Positions 27,087-36,270 of a stretch of 64,000 nt of DNA are shown here, in pieces. Both the position numbers and the translations under genes were made by a program. Origin of the DNA: an uncultured Bacteroidales bacterium (GTDB lineage: Bacteria; Bacteroidota; Bacteroidia; Bacteroidales; UBA932); assembly GCA_944326245.1 (NCBI GenBank), contig CALVDF010000001.1, positions 124,001 through 188,000 of the forward strand. The letters run 5' to 3'. How positions within the stretch are numbered: the stretch's first letter is position 1; each line of letters begins with the position of its first letter. The notes under the pieces are model-generated. The model did not search any database. It had not been told where the DNA came from and was given only the letters and a program-made list of their open reading frames with translations.

Positions 27087-27749
27087 ATGCCTGAAAAACG
27101 CCATTTGAAGATATCGCCATCAATCCTCACTTCTGACTTCACACGTCTGGGCGAGACCATAGATACGCTCTGCTCATCGCGGTGCGACTATATACATCTC
27201 GATGTCATGGACGGGGTCTTCGTTCCCAACATCTCATACGGTTTCCCGGTTATCCGTGACATTGCCAAAAAAGCCACAAAACCGCTCGACGTACACCTGA
27301 TGATAGTTGATCCGGACAGGTACATCAGCGTACTGCGCGACGCTTCCCCCGAGTATGTTTCCGTCCACTATGAAGCATGCACACACCTGAACCGCAGCCT
27401 TCAGAACATCCGTGCAAACGGCATGAAAGCAGGAGTCGTGCTGAATCCGCATACTCCGGTAACTTCCCTGGAATACATTGCAGAATACTGTGATCTTGTC
27501 GTACTGATGTCTGTCAATCCTGGTTTCGGAGGACAATCGTTCATCGAAAACACCTTCCGCAAGGTAACCCAGACCAAGGAACTGCTGCTGCGTACCGGAT
27601 CCAAGGCCATGGTAGAAGTGGACGGAGGGGTCAATCTCAACAATGCAGGAGCCCTTCGTGATGCAGGAGCGGACATAGTCGTCACCGGCAACGCAGTATT
27701 CGCTTCGGGCAATCCTGCAGACACCATCGAGCTGTTCAAATCCGTATAG
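27087..27749 (+). CDS. rpe: Ribulose-phosphate 3-epimerase
   Basis: A 220-residue TIM-barrel enzyme that interconverts ribulose-5-P and xylulose-5-P in the pentose phosphate pathway. Signatures: ISPSILTSDF at the N terminus, HLDVMDGVFVPN, DVHLMI, VLMSVNPGFGGQSF and EVDGGVN; the catalytic Asp residues lie in DVMDG and VDGG. Standard length. Last gene of the dnaA-pepD-rpe run; it converges on birA, 16 bp away. Confidence 0.96.
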   Translation: MPEKRHLKISPSILTSDFTRLGETIDTLCSSRCDYIHLDVMDGVFVPNISYGFPVIRDIAKKATKPLDVHLMIVDPDRYISVLRDASPEYVSVHYEACTHLNRSLQNIRANGMKAGVVLNPHTPVTSLEYIAEYCDLVVLMSVNPGFGGQSFIENTFRKVTQTKELLLRTGSKAMVEVDGGVNLNNAGALRDAGADIVVTGNAVFASGNPADTIELFKSV

Positions 27750-27765
27750 AACCGGTCAGGACAGC

Positions 27766-28542
27766 CTACAGCAAGTACCTTATTTCCCTAAAATAATACT
27801 TAACTACCCGCCCGTCTTCGTGTTCGACAAGGAGACGGGCATCTTTTCTGTCCACTCCAAGGATTGTCCCCGTGAAAACCCTGGACTCCCCTCCGGTAAA
27901 ATACTCCGTCTCTTCGAATTCCGATGGCACTCCCTTGCGGTACAGCAACCGCCCGTACTCTTCCTCCAGCCCGGGTACCTGACCGTCCCTGCCCATATTC
28001 CTGTACAATGAAAATATTTCATCCAGCAGCAGCGGCAACTCCGAACGGACGTCCAGATCCGGGACATGGATACACCCGCCAGCGGACTCCATTTCCAGCA
28101 CCAGAGATGTAGGGTTCGGCAATTCCGGAGGGAAGGAACGCTGATTGACATTCAGCCCTATACCGGCTATGCAGACTGCCAATGTGTCATCCTTTAGAGT
28201 ATTCTCCAGCAGCATCCCGCACACTTTCCGGTCGCCTATGTACACGTCATTCGGCCATTTGACACTCAGCCTGTCAAGGCCCTTGCCGCGCAGATACCGC
28301 ACTACCCCCACCGCACAGACCTCCGACAGCACAAACTGGTCCGCAGCCCTCAGAGCCAAAGGCTTGAACAGAATGGAGAACATCAGGTTCTCCCCCATGC
28401 GGCTCTCCCACCTGTTGCCCCTCTGCCCCCTCCCGGCTGTCTGGAACTCAGCGCACCACACAGTCCCGTCCTGAGCTGAAGCACGCCCGCGCCAGGCATC
28501 CAGATTCGTCGAATCCGTTATCTTTTCCCATTGAATATTCAT
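27766..28542 (-). CDS. birA: Biotin-[acetyl-CoA-carboxylase] ligase
   Basis: A 258-residue class I biotin protein ligase: it attaches biotin to carboxylase carrier domains and has no DNA-binding domain. Motifs are STNLDAW, the biotinyl-adenylate loop GRGQRGNRW, KWPNDVYIGDRKVCGML and AGIGLNVN. The start at 28542 is chosen because it begins with the conserved MNIQWEKITDSTN and has an exact -7 box 40 bp upstream. The longer frame up to 28812 would run through rsfS. Confidence 0.93.
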   Translation of the reverse strand: MNIQWEKITDSTNLDAWRGRASAQDGTVWCAEFQTAGRGQRGNRWESRMGENLMFSILFKPLALRAADQFVLSEVCAVGVVRYLRGKGLDRLSVKWPNDVYIGDRKVCGMLLENTLKDDTLAVCIAGIGLNVNQRSFPPELPNPTSLVLEMESAGGCIHVPDLDVRSELPLLLDEIFSLYRNMGRDGQVPGLEEEYGRLLYRKGVPSEFEETEYFTGGESRVFTGTILGVDRKDARLLVEHEDGRVVKYYFREIRYLL

Positions 28543-28568
28543 GGCACAATTTTTACAATATAAATCCG

Positions 28569-28576
28569 TATATTTG
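28569..28576 (+). promoter_or_regulatory. -7 box for rsfS-ftsH-cdsA-psd
   Basis: TATATTTG is an exact match 24 bp upstream of the rsfS ATG at 28601. It supports that start over the in-frame ATG at 28541, which lies upstream of the box. Confidence 0.72.
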
Positions 28577-28581
28577 CACGG

Positions 28582-28589
28582 CAAATTTA
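28582..28589 (-). promoter_or_regulatory. -7 box for birA
   Basis: The minus strand reads TAAATTTG, 39 bp upstream of the birA ATG. It is only 5 bp from the rsfS box, so the two divergent promoters overlap and RNA polymerase cannot occupy both at once. Confidence 0.68.
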
Positions 28590-28600
28590 GAAAATTATTT

Positions 28601-28948
28601 ATGACAGAGATAGACATCATAGCTGAGGCCATGCTGGAAAAGAAGGCCAAAAACGTGTGCGCACTTGACCTCAAGAAGATCGGAACTGCCATCACCGACT
28701 GGTTCGTAATATGCAATGCAGACTCCACCACCCAGGTAGCTGCAATCGCCGACAACATCGAGGAGAGGATGCTGGAGCGCTGCGGGAGGAAAGTTGTCAG
28801 GGCCCAGGGCAAGGAAAACGGATTCTGGGTGATTCTGGACTACCTCAACATAGTCGTACACATATTCCAGACCGAATACCGCAATTTCTACCGCCTGGAG
28901 GACCTCTGGGCCGATGCTGACAGAAAAGATTACAAAGAAGAAGAGTAA
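28601..28948 (+). CDS. rsfS: Ribosome silencing factor RsfS
   Basis: A 115-residue DUF143 protein that binds ribosomal protein uL14 and blocks subunit joining when nutrients are short. Typical features are DIIAEAMLEKKAKNVCALDLKKI, DWFVICNADSTTQVAAIAD, and DYLNIVVHIFQTEYRNFYRLEDLWADA. It is followed by ftsH 7 bp downstream, a conserved Bacteroidales order. Confidence 0.95.
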   Translation: MTEIDIIAEAMLEKKAKNVCALDLKKIGTAITDWFVICNADSTTQVAAIADNIEERMLERCGRKVVRAQGKENGFWVILDYLNIVVHIFQTEYRNFYRLEDLWADADRKDYKEEE

Positions 28949-28955
28949 ATGCGAT

Positions 28956-31040
28956 ATGAACAATACCCATCACAATCAGAACAGAAAACCAGACAACAGC
29001 AATAACGGGAACAATGGCCGCAGGCCTGGCGTTCCCGGCCCGGCCAGACCTATGCGGGGACTGATGTGGGCCCTCTATGTCATCTTCGGCATAGCCATGA
29101 TCTGGATAGTCAGGAACTACTCCGGATCCGACCCCGTCAAAACAGAGTGGCTTACGGTCAAAGAGTCAATGATACCTGACGGGGACGTCGAGAAAATCAC
29201 ATACATCACCAACCAGCACAGGGCGGAAGTGTATATCCGCAAGGATTCTCTTTCAAAGTACGTCAACCGCTACTTCGGAGGACAGACTCCGGCGGCAGGA
29301 CCACACTTCTATTTCATAGTCTCCGGCAACTTCAACGCAGAAGAGAACTTTGAGGAAGCACGACAGGAACTCCCGCCCGCACAAAGATTTTCCATATCCA
29401 CAGAAGAGCGCAACAACTATTTCGGACAGATTTTCGACTGGATACTCTTCCCTTTGCTGCTGTTCGGCCTGCTGTGGTTCATCATGTTCCGTCCCATGCA
29501 GAAAAACATGGGGGGAGGTCCAGGCGGAGGAATATTCAATGTCGGCAAATCACAGGCGAAGCTATATGAAAAGGAAAACAACGTAAAAGTCACCTTCAAG
29601 GACGTCGCTGGCCTCGAAGAAGCCAAGGTGGAAGTCATGGAGATAGTGGATTTCCTCAAAAATCCCCAGAAATACACGGCGCTTGGAGGAAAGATTCCGA
29701 AAGGAGCCCTTCTGGTAGGCCCTCCAGGTACAGGCAAGACCCTACTGGCCAAGGCTGTAGCCGGAGAAGCGAACGTTCCGTTCTTCTCAATAAGCGGTTC
29801 TGACTTCGTGGAGATGTTCGTGGGTGTAGGTGCGTCAAGGGTCCGTGACCTCTTCCGCCAGGCCAAGGAAAAAGCTCCCTGCATAGTGTTCATTGATGAA
29901 ATCGATGCTGTCGGACGCGCCAGAAGCAAAAACGTAGGATTCTCTTCAAACGACGAGCGCGAAAACACACTCAACCAGCTGCTGACAGAGATGGACGGCT
30001 TCGGGACCAACTCCGGAGTCATCATCCTGGCAGCCACCAACCGCGCAGATATCCTCGATAAGGCCCTCATGCGTGCCGGCCGTTTCGACAGGCAGATACA
30101 TGTCGACCTGCCGGAGCAGAACGAACGTCTTGAGATATTCAAGGTGCACCTGCGCAAGGTCAAGCTGGCCGAAAACTTCGACATGGAGTTTCTGGCAAAG
30201 CAGACTCCAGGATTCTCCGGAGCAGACATTGCCAATGTCTGCAATGAAGCGGCCCTGATAGCCGCCCGCAAGAACAAGAAGGCCGTGGACCGTCAGGACT
30301 TCCTCGATGCAATAGACCGTATAGTCGGAGGACTGGAGCGCCGCAGCAAGATAATATCCCCTGCCGAGAAACGGACCATCGCATACCACGAAGCAGGACA
30401 TGCCACAGTAAGCTGGTGGCTGCCCAATGCCAACCCTCTGCTGAAAGTCACCATCATCCCACGCGGAAACGCCCTGGGAGCCGCTTGGTACCTGCCTGAA
30501 GAACGGCAGATCACCACTACCGAGCAGATGATGGACGAGATGGCCGCCACCCTCGGAGGCCGAGCCGCAGAAGAGATAATAAACGGAAAGATCTCCACCG
30601 GTGCCATGAACGACCTCGAAAAAGCCACAAAGCAGGCATACGCCATGGTTACATACTTCGGAATGAGCGACAAGGTCGGCAACATCTCATTCTATGACTC
30701 GTCCGGCAACTCAGGCTACAACCTAAGCAAACCGTACAGCGAGAAGACTGCTGAACTCATAGATGCCGAGGCCAAAAGCTTCATCGACCAGGCACATACT
30801 ACTGCCCTCAAGGTACTTAGAGAGCACATGGACGGATTCACCGCACTCGCGGAGATGCTTCTGGAACGGGAGGTCATCTTCAACGAAGACCTGATCAAAA
30901 TATTCGGGGAACGACCCGGAACAGACAAGACTCCGGCTGCACAGGCTGAAAGCAAGGCCGAAGAGTCCGATAACGGAAGCCTGACATCAGCAAATTCAGA
31001 AGATACCGGCCATGAAGAACCTGCTGGTCAGAACTCTTAG
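28956..31040 (+). CDS. ftsH: ATP-dependent zinc metalloprotease FtsH (first copy)
   Basis: A 694-residue inner-membrane AAA+ protease. The start at 28956 is used because the frame upstream of it overlaps rsfS. An Asn-rich cytoplasmic tail (1-32) precedes the first membrane segment, then a periplasmic domain, a second membrane segment ([18 protein letters not shown]), the AAA module with GPPGTGKT at 255-262 and the zinc protease motif HEAGH at 478-482. A charged, disordered tail follows. It degrades misassembled membrane proteins and regulatory substrates. The 3' end overlaps cdsA by 29 bp. A second, divergent FtsH lies at 38.5 kb. Confidence 0.97.
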   Translation: MNNTHHNQNRKPDNSNNGNNGRRPGVPGPARPMRGLMWALYVIFGIAMIWIVRNYSGSDPVKTEWLTVKESMIPDGDVEKITYITNQHRAEVYIRKDSLSKYVNRYFGGQTPAAGPHFYFIVSGNFNAEENFEEARQELPPAQRFSISTEERNNYFGQIFDWILFPLLLFGLLWFIMFRPMQKNMGGGPGGGIFNVGKSQAKLYEKENNVKVTFKDVAGLEEAKVEVMEIVDFLKNPQKYTALGGKIPKGALLVGPPGTGKTLLAKAVAGEANVPFFSISGSDFVEMFVGVGASRVRDLFRQAKEKAPCIVFIDEIDAVGRARSKNVGFSSNDERENTLNQLLTEMDGFGTNSGVIILAATNRADILDKALMRAGRFDRQIHVDLPEQNERLEIFKVHLRKVKLAENFDMEFLAKQTPGFSGADIANVCNEAALIAARKNKKAVDRQDFLDAIDRIVGGLERRSKIISPAEKRTIAYHEAGHATVSWWLPNANPLLKVTIIPRGNALGAAWYLPEERQITTTEQMMDEMAATLGGRAAEEIINGKISTGAMNDLEKATKQAYAMVTYFGMSDKVGNISFYDSSGNSGYNLSKPYSEKTAELIDAEAKSFIDQAHTTALKVLREHMDGFTALAEMLLEREVIFNEDLIKIFGERPGTDKTPAAQAESKAEESDNGSLTSANSEDTGHEEPAGQNS

Positions 31041-31839
31041 CGGAGCCGTATTTCTGGCTCTATTCCTGACAGCCCTGCTGTGGCACCCCATAGCCTATGC
31101 TGCGCTGTTCATGGCTGCCGTATTTATAATGATGACCGAATACCTGAAGATTACAGTCGGTCCTCATGAGACTGCAGCCCGTGCCATCGCCACAGTTACC
31201 GGTCTCCTGACATTCCTGCTGATGTTCCTTCATTCCGGGTACGGACTTGAATCCAAGTGGCTGCTCGTATTGCCGGTACTTGTTTCCCTGATATTCGTAG
31301 CCGTCCTTTATGCCAGGGAGGGAGATGCCTACCGCACAACCCCCTTTATACTGACATCCCTGCTATACATTGCGCTTCCCTTTACCCTGACAAATCTGAT
31401 CGTATTCTCCCCTGACGGCAGTTTTGACGGAAGAGTGCTGCTGGCCGTGATGATTGTCATCTGGAGCTCGGATGTAGGGGCATACCTCTCCGGAATGGCC
31501 TTCGGACAGAAACACGGGCACAAGCTGTTCCCGTCCATTTCCCCCAAGAAAAGCTGGGAGGGATATTTCGGAGGCCTTGTCCTTGCACTTGCCGCAGGAT
31601 GGTGCATCGGATATTTCTCCCTTGCCGATTTTCCATGGTATCATTGCCTTGCCCTTGCCGTACTTATCAACATCAGTTCCACTGTAGGGGATTTGGCGGA
31701 ATCCCAATTAAAACGTAACTTTGGGGTCAAGGATGCCGGACGCATCATGCCGGGACACGGAGGACTGCTGGACCGTTTCGACGGAGCGCTGCTGGCTTTC
31801 CCGGTAACCGTCCTGTACATTTCACTGTTCGGACTGTAA
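31012..31839 (+). CDS. cdsA: Phosphatidate cytidylyltransferase
   Basis: A 275-residue polytopic membrane enzyme that makes CDP-diacylglycerol, the precursor of all phospholipids. Multiple hydrophobic segments lead to the C-terminal family signature DLAESQLKRNFGVKDAGRIMPGHGGLLDRFD. Its ATG lies within the last codons of ftsH. The next gene, psd, acts further down the same pathway. Confidence 0.95.
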   Translation: MKNLLVRTLSGAVFLALFLTALLWHPIAYAALFMAAVFIMMTEYLKITVGPHETAARAIATVTGLLTFLLMFLHSGYGLESKWLLVLPVLVSLIFVAVLYAREGDAYRTTPFILTSLLYIALPFTLTNLIVFSPDGSFDGRVLLAVMIVIWSSDVGAYLSGMAFGQKHGHKLFPSISPKKSWEGYFGGLVLALAAGWCIGYFSLADFPWYHCLALAVLINISSTVGDLAESQLKRNFGVKDAGRIMPGHGGLLDRFDGALLAFPVTVLYISLFGL

Positions 31840-31851
31840 AGATCACTGCTT

Positions 31852-32553
31852 ATGAAAATACACAGAGAAGGCGGACCAGTCATCATGATGTCACTTGCAC
31901 TTGCCCTTATCCTGGGTGGATTGTCCTTCTGCCTAGGAGCCCCGAAGGTGCTGTGCTGGATACTTACACTCATTCCTGTAGGATTTGCAATCTTCTTCAT
32001 ATCGTTTTTCAGGAATCCGGAACGGACTCCTGCGGGGAACTCCCGTAAAATAACGGCTCCTGCCGACGGAAAAGTCGTCATAATCCAGGAGGTGGAAGAG
32101 CCTGAATACTTCCGAGACCGCAGGCTTCAGGTATCGGTGTTCATGTCCTTCTTCAACGTCCATGTCAACTGGGCTCCGGTTTCCGGTATCGTATCATTCT
32201 TCCGCTACCACAGGGGACATTATCTGGCTGCATGGCATCCCAAATCATCGACCAAGAACGAGAGGACCACAGTCGTGTTCAGGAATGAAGACGGCACTGA
32301 AGTCCTCTGCCGCCAGATAGCAGGACTTTTCGCACGCCGGGTGGTATGCTACGCTGAAGACGGGAAGCCTTTCAAGGCAGGACAACAGATCGGATTCATC
32401 AAGTTCGGTTCGCGGGCCGATGTATTCCTTCCGCTCGGCACCAGGATAAACGTATCGGTAGGCGACAAGGTAAAAGGCGCGGAGACCGTAATTGCAGAAC
32501 TTGCTGCACCCTCAACAGAACTTGCTGCACCCTCAAAAAAGAAAACATCATAA
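31852..32553 (+). CDS. psd: Phosphatidylserine decarboxylase
   Basis: A 233-residue short-form enzyme that makes phosphatidylethanolamine. Self-cleavage should occur in IKFGSRADVFLP at the Gly-Ser bond, creating the pyruvoyl group. There is an N-terminal hydrophobic region (about 8-47) and the VSVFMSFFNVHVNWAPVSG motif. The C terminus carries a short duplication, ELAAPSTELAAPS, caused by an 18-bp direct repeat around 32498-32535 just before the stop. It follows cdsA by 12 bp. Confidence 0.94.
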   Translation: MKIHREGGPVIMMSLALALILGGLSFCLGAPKVLCWILTLIPVGFAIFFISFFRNPERTPAGNSRKITAPADGKVVIIQEVEEPEYFRDRRLQVSVFMSFFNVHVNWAPVSGIVSFFRYHRGHYLAAWHPKSSTKNERTTVVFRNEDGTEVLCRQIAGLFARRVVCYAEDGKPFKAGQQIGFIKFGSRADVFLPLGTRINVSVGDKVKGAETVIAELAAPSTELAAPSKKKTS

Positions 32554-32564
32554 AATTCAAATAT

Positions 32565-33917
32565 ATGACCATGAAAAATTACTACCAGACCAACCGTGAA
32601 AGATTCCTGGACGAACTCTTCGGACTGCTTAGAATCCCTTCCATAAGCTCCGACCCGGCCCACAAGGACGACATGTACGCATGTGCCCGCAGACTCACTT
32701 CCCTGCTCAAGGAGGCAGGCGCGGAAAGGGCCGAAGTATTCGAGACGACCGGACATCCTGTTGTCTACGCCGAGAAGATCATTGACCCCTCCCTCAAAAC
32801 CATACTTGTCTACGGCCACTACGATGTTCAGCCTGTAGATCCCGTTGAACTGTGGAAATCCGCCCCGTTCGAGCCTGAGATCCGTGACGGAGCCATCTAT
32901 GCCCGCGGAGCAAACGATGACAAAGGACAGTCCTTCATGCACATCAAGGCCTTCGAATACCTCGTGCGCAACGGTCTGCAGAGACACAACATCAAGTTCA
33001 TCCTGGAAGGTGAAGAGGAAATAGGCTCCCCCAGTCTCGCAAAATGGGCAGAGGAGCACAAGGACCTGCTCGCATGCGACATCATCCTGGTATCTGACAC
33101 CACGATGATCGGTGAAGACGTCCCGTCCATCAACTGCGGCATGAGAGGTCTGACATACATGGAAATAGAGGTCTCCGGCCCCAACAAGGACCTTCACTCC
33201 GGACACTACGGCGGAGCTGTAGTCAACCCGCTCAATGCACTGTGCAAAATAGTGGACGGGCTGATCGACGCCGACGGCCGGGTCACTGTCGAAGGCTTCT
33301 ATGACGATGTAGTGGAACTGTCCAAGGCTGACAGGGAATTGCTGGGACGCGCACCGTTCGACCTTGATGAATACAAAAGATTCCTTGACGTACCGGATGT
33401 GGACGGCGAGAAAGGATACACTACCCCCGAGCGGACAGGCATACGTCCTTGTCTGGATGTAAACGGCATCTGGGGAGGATTCACGGGAGAAGGAGCCAAG
33501 ACCGTGATTCCCACCACAGGACATGCAAAGATATCCATGAGGCTTGTCCCCAACCAGGACTGGAGACGCATTGCAGAGCTTTTCGCCGAACACATCGAAA
33601 AGCATGTACCCAAGGGAGTACGCGTAAAAGTCACCACACACCATGGAGGCAACGGCTTCCTGATCCCCATATCATCCGATGCCTATCAGGCTGCGTCAAA
33701 GGCGATATACGAAGTATACGGCATCGAGCCTGTCCCCAACCGCGGCGGAGGCTCCATACCCGTTCTCGCAGAGATGCAGCAGATCCTCAAAGCCGACCCG
33801 CTCCTGATAGGTTTCGGCCTCGAAAGGGACACCATCCACTCTCCAAACGAGAGCTACCTGCTCTCCCAGTTTGAAAAAGGCATGGAGTCCATAGCCCTGT
33901 TCTACAAGTATTTTTAA
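32565..33917 (+). CDS. M20 family metallo-dipeptidase
   Basis: A 450-residue zinc peptidase of the carnosinase/PepV-like branch of M20. Motifs: VYGHYDVQPVDP (His, Asp), GANDDKGQ, EGEEEIGS (catalytic and metal Glu), DTTMIG and a late HSPNE with a metal His. It hydrolyses dipeptides of unknown preference. The start is 32565, with a second Met two codons on. pyrF follows 15 bp downstream. Confidence 0.9.
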   Translation: MTMKNYYQTNRERFLDELFGLLRIPSISSDPAHKDDMYACARRLTSLLKEAGAERAEVFETTGHPVVYAEKIIDPSLKTILVYGHYDVQPVDPVELWKSAPFEPEIRDGAIYARGANDDKGQSFMHIKAFEYLVRNGLQRHNIKFILEGEEEIGSPSLAKWAEEHKDLLACDIILVSDTTMIGEDVPSINCGMRGLTYMEIEVSGPNKDLHSGHYGGAVVNPLNALCKIVDGLIDADGRVTVEGFYDDVVELSKADRELLGRAPFDLDEYKRFLDVPDVDGEKGYTTPERTGIRPCLDVNGIWGGFTGEGAKTVIPTTGHAKISMRLVPNQDWRRIAELFAEHIEKHVPKGVRVKVTTHHGGNGFLIPISSDAYQAASKAIYEVYGIEPVPNRGGGSIPVLAEMQQILKADPLLIGFGLERDTIHSPNESYLLSQFEKGMESIALFYKYF

Positions 33918-33932
33918 TTGCCTGACAAATAC

Positions 33933-34808
33933 ATGAACTACAAAGAACTATACGACCGGATCCGCAGCAAGGGCTCGTTCCTGTGCGTGGGTCTGGACAC
34001 AGACCCGGAAAAGATTCCCGCATGCGTCAAAGAGCAGTGCGGGAACTCTTCCATGCTGGCATTCAACAAGGCCATAATAGATGCCACCGCACCGTACGCA
34101 GTCGCCTACAAACCCAACATCGCCTTCTACGAAGCGGAAGGCGTCTCCGGCTGGCAACAGCTCGCAGAGACCGTCAGCTACATACGCGGGAATTATCCCG
34201 GGATGTTCATAATCGCTGATGCCAAAAGAGGAGACATAGGCAATACGGCAGACCGTTACGCCAAGGCATTCTTCGAGACAATGGATTTCGATGCTGTCAC
34301 CCTTGCACCCTACATGGGCTCAGACTCCATAAGGCCTTTCCTCAAAAGGTCCGGACACTGGGGCATCGTACTCGCAATGACCTCCAACAAGTCAGCCGAA
34401 GAATTCGAAACCCTGACAGTGACAGGCGGCTCTGCCAATGGTGAAAACACACCATCTTCCGTACCTCTGTACGAACGCATAATCCGCGACACGGTACAGA
34501 GTGTAGAGGCTGAGTTCGGGAACTCTGAAGACAGACTGATGTTCGTCGTGGGAGCCACCAGACCGGAAAAACTGGCTGAAATACGACGCTACTGCCCGGA
34601 TCATTTCCTGCTGGTACCTGGAGTAGGCGCCCAGGGTGGATCACTCGAAGAAGTGGCCAGACATGGGCTCAACTCCCATTGCGGTCTGCTGGTCAACTCC
34701 TCCAGAGGCATCATATACGCATCCTCAGGAGAGGACTTTGCCGCAGCAGCTGCAACAGCAGCCAGGGAAATGGCTGAACAGATGAAGTTGACCCTAAAGA
34801 GATTTTGA
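33933..34808 (+). CDS. pyrF: Orotidine 5'-phosphate decarboxylase (long type)
   Basis: A 291-residue TIM-barrel enzyme that makes UMP, the last step of pyrimidine synthesis. The catalytic ADAKRGDIGNTA motif and FLCVGLDTDPEKIP, AFNKAIIDATAPYAVAYKPN and LLVPGVGAQGG are characteristic of the longer Mycobacterium/Bacteroidetes subgroup. ATG at 33933 is preferred over a TTG five codons upstream. Dihydroorotase (pyrC) is 20 kb away. Last gene before the repeat island. Confidence 0.95.
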   Translation: MNYKELYDRIRSKGSFLCVGLDTDPEKIPACVKEQCGNSSMLAFNKAIIDATAPYAVAYKPNIAFYEAEGVSGWQQLAETVSYIRGNYPGMFIIADAKRGDIGNTADRYAKAFFETMDFDAVTLAPYMGSDSIRPFLKRSGHWGIVLAMTSNKSAEEFETLTVTGGSANGENTPSSVPLYERIIRDTVQSVEAEFGNSEDRLMFVVGATRPEKLAEIRRYCPDHFLLVPGVGAQGGSLEEVARHGLNSHCGLLVNSSRGIIYASSGEDFAAAAATAAREMAEQMKLTLKRF

Positions 34809-34863
34809 GGTCGGATTCGCTTTGTTTGAAGCATGGCCAAAAGACAATCCGCATTGCCGAAAC

Positions 34864-34900
34864 AATCCCGCTTTGCTCAAGATAATCCCGCTTTGCTCAA
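34864..34900. repeat. Two tandem copies of a 20-bp repeat
   Basis: AATCCCGCTTTGCTCAA occurs at 34864-34880 and again at 34884-34900 with a 3-bp spacer, 55 bp after the pyrF stop. A related fragment (TTCGCTTTGTTTGAA) lies at about 34817. Confidence 0.85.
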
Positions 34901-35152
34901 AGGATAAAGATATTCGGTTGCAATTTTTCAGGTTAGCCGGTTGCAGCCGAATTCTTTTTTTATTTGCCGAAGCGTTCAGATTACCAGCACACCTGGCTGC
35001 CGCCTAAACCATTTTGCACCTGCCAGCCTGCTGCTTGCCAGAGGCCAGATTGCCAGAGAGCAGCCTGATTCTATTTTGATTCCCATTTTGTTTACCGGGT
35101 GACTGTCTTGAAGCCTCCTCGGTACAAATTCCCTCCGGCAGATACACATCCT

Positions 35153-35228
35153 GCTTCTGCTTACTCCTGCCTACTCCCGCCTACTACTGCTTACCTCCGC
35201 ATACAATACTCCTGCCTACTCCTGCCTA
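35153..35228. repeat. Degenerate 10-bp tandem repeat tract
   Basis: Variants of CTCCTGCCTA repeat at about 10-bp period (TTACTCCTGC, CTACTCCCGC, CTACTACTGC, TTACCTCCGC, then two perfect CTCCTGCCTA). The strand is pyrimidine-rich. Purpose unknown. Confidence 0.7.
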
Positions 35229-35396
35229 CATATGTCCCGTTATTCTCCCATCCGCCTGCGCAGGTGAACCTCCCTGCTCCAGCAAATTGCGGCAAAGCAA
35301 CCGGTTCGCGGAGTACCGCTGTTAACCTACGGAAGATGGAAGACTCGCAGGATGGCCTGAGGGGTCCCTTGCGTGGAAACACCCTTCCACCGTTTC

Positions 35397-35436
35397 GGAA
35401 GGTGGGGATGGTTTGGGCATTTCATCCCCACCTTCC
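35397..35436. repeat. Perfect 14-bp inverted repeat (hairpin)
   Basis: Arms 35397-35410 (GGAAGGTGGGGATG) and 35423-35436 (CATCCCCACCTTCC) are separated by 12 bp. Outside it, CCTTCCACC (from 35384) and a TGGAAGG (from 35437) can add further pairing. There is no T-run, so it does not look like a terminator. Confidence 0.85.
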
Positions 35437-35560
35437 TGGAAGGAACATGCTCGATGTGCCCTATAGAGGCTTTCCCCGAGAGAGGACATCTCCGCTGCCT
35501 GCACGAGCCTCCATCCCTGCAAGTCTCCTTCCCTACAGGTCACCATTCCTGACCACCCCA

Positions 35561-35608
35561 GCAGGTGAACACTCATGCAGGTCAACACCCCTGCAGGTCA
35601 ACCATGGC
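35561..35608. repeat. Three 16-bp tandem repeats
   Basis: GCAGGTSAAC begins at 35561, 35577 and 35593, exactly 16 bp apart. A further copy of the motif occurs alone near 35259. Confidence 0.75.
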
Positions 35609-35838
35609 AGTTCCGGCAAGTACCGGTGGACCAATCCGTTCTCTGAATGCCGGCAGTGCACCTGCGAAAATGGCCCGGCTGACGTACGCAAGTAGTCCTG
35701 CAAAGAATCTTTTACCAGCTGACTAGCTGGGTCAACTTTTTTCAGAAAACCTCACCTTCCAGATTGCGGATGGGTAAAAGGACAACCATCAGTATTGGTT
35801 GCAGTGACGAGGCGGTCTGTTTTGGCAGCTCTTCAGCC

Positions 35839-36187
35839 ATCCTAACATGAACGCAAATCGGACGCTTTGACGTAATACCCTGTGGACCAATGCATTGCGG
35901 GCGAAGACCAGAAAGAGCGCAATGTTAGGATAGCGCGGAACGGTCCGCTTCGGCGGTTTTCCAGTCATCCTAACATGGACGCAGATCGGCCGTCTTGACG
36001 TAATACCCTGTGGGCCAACGCATTGCGGGAGAAGACCAGAAAGAGCGCAATGTTAGGATAGTGCGAAACGGTCCGCTTCGGCGGTTTTCCAGCCATCCTA
36101 ACATGGATGCAGATCGGCCGTTTTGACGTAATACCCTGTGGACCAACGCATTGCGGGCGAGGACCAGAAAGAGCGCAATGTTAGGAT
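35839..36187. repeat. Three-copy 128-bp tandem array; each 93-bp core bounded by inverted repeats
   Basis: Cores at 35839-35931, 35967-36059 and 36095-36187 are each exactly 93 bp and nearly identical, separated by two 35-bp linkers that are also nearly identical. Every core starts with ATCCTAACAT and ends with its complement ATGTTAGGAT. A second inverted pair inside (CATTGCG at 35893-35899 and CGCAATG at 35918-35924 in core 1) shares bases with the right end, so two alternative hairpins exclude each other. After core 3 comes AGCG and six T (36192-36197). No ORF, no spacer diversity as in CRISPR. Confidence 0.93.
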
Positions 36188-36270
36188 AGCGTTTTTTGCC
36201 GAAACCGCTTCTGTCTACGCCTTGTAGCCTATGGGAATGTGCCACCCCACGAGAGGAAATGCCCCCGAGT

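Noticed and set aside
28543..28812. Longer N terminus for birA
   Set aside because: It would overlap rsfS by over 200 bp and is not homologous to biotin ligases; the MNIQWEK start fits the family.
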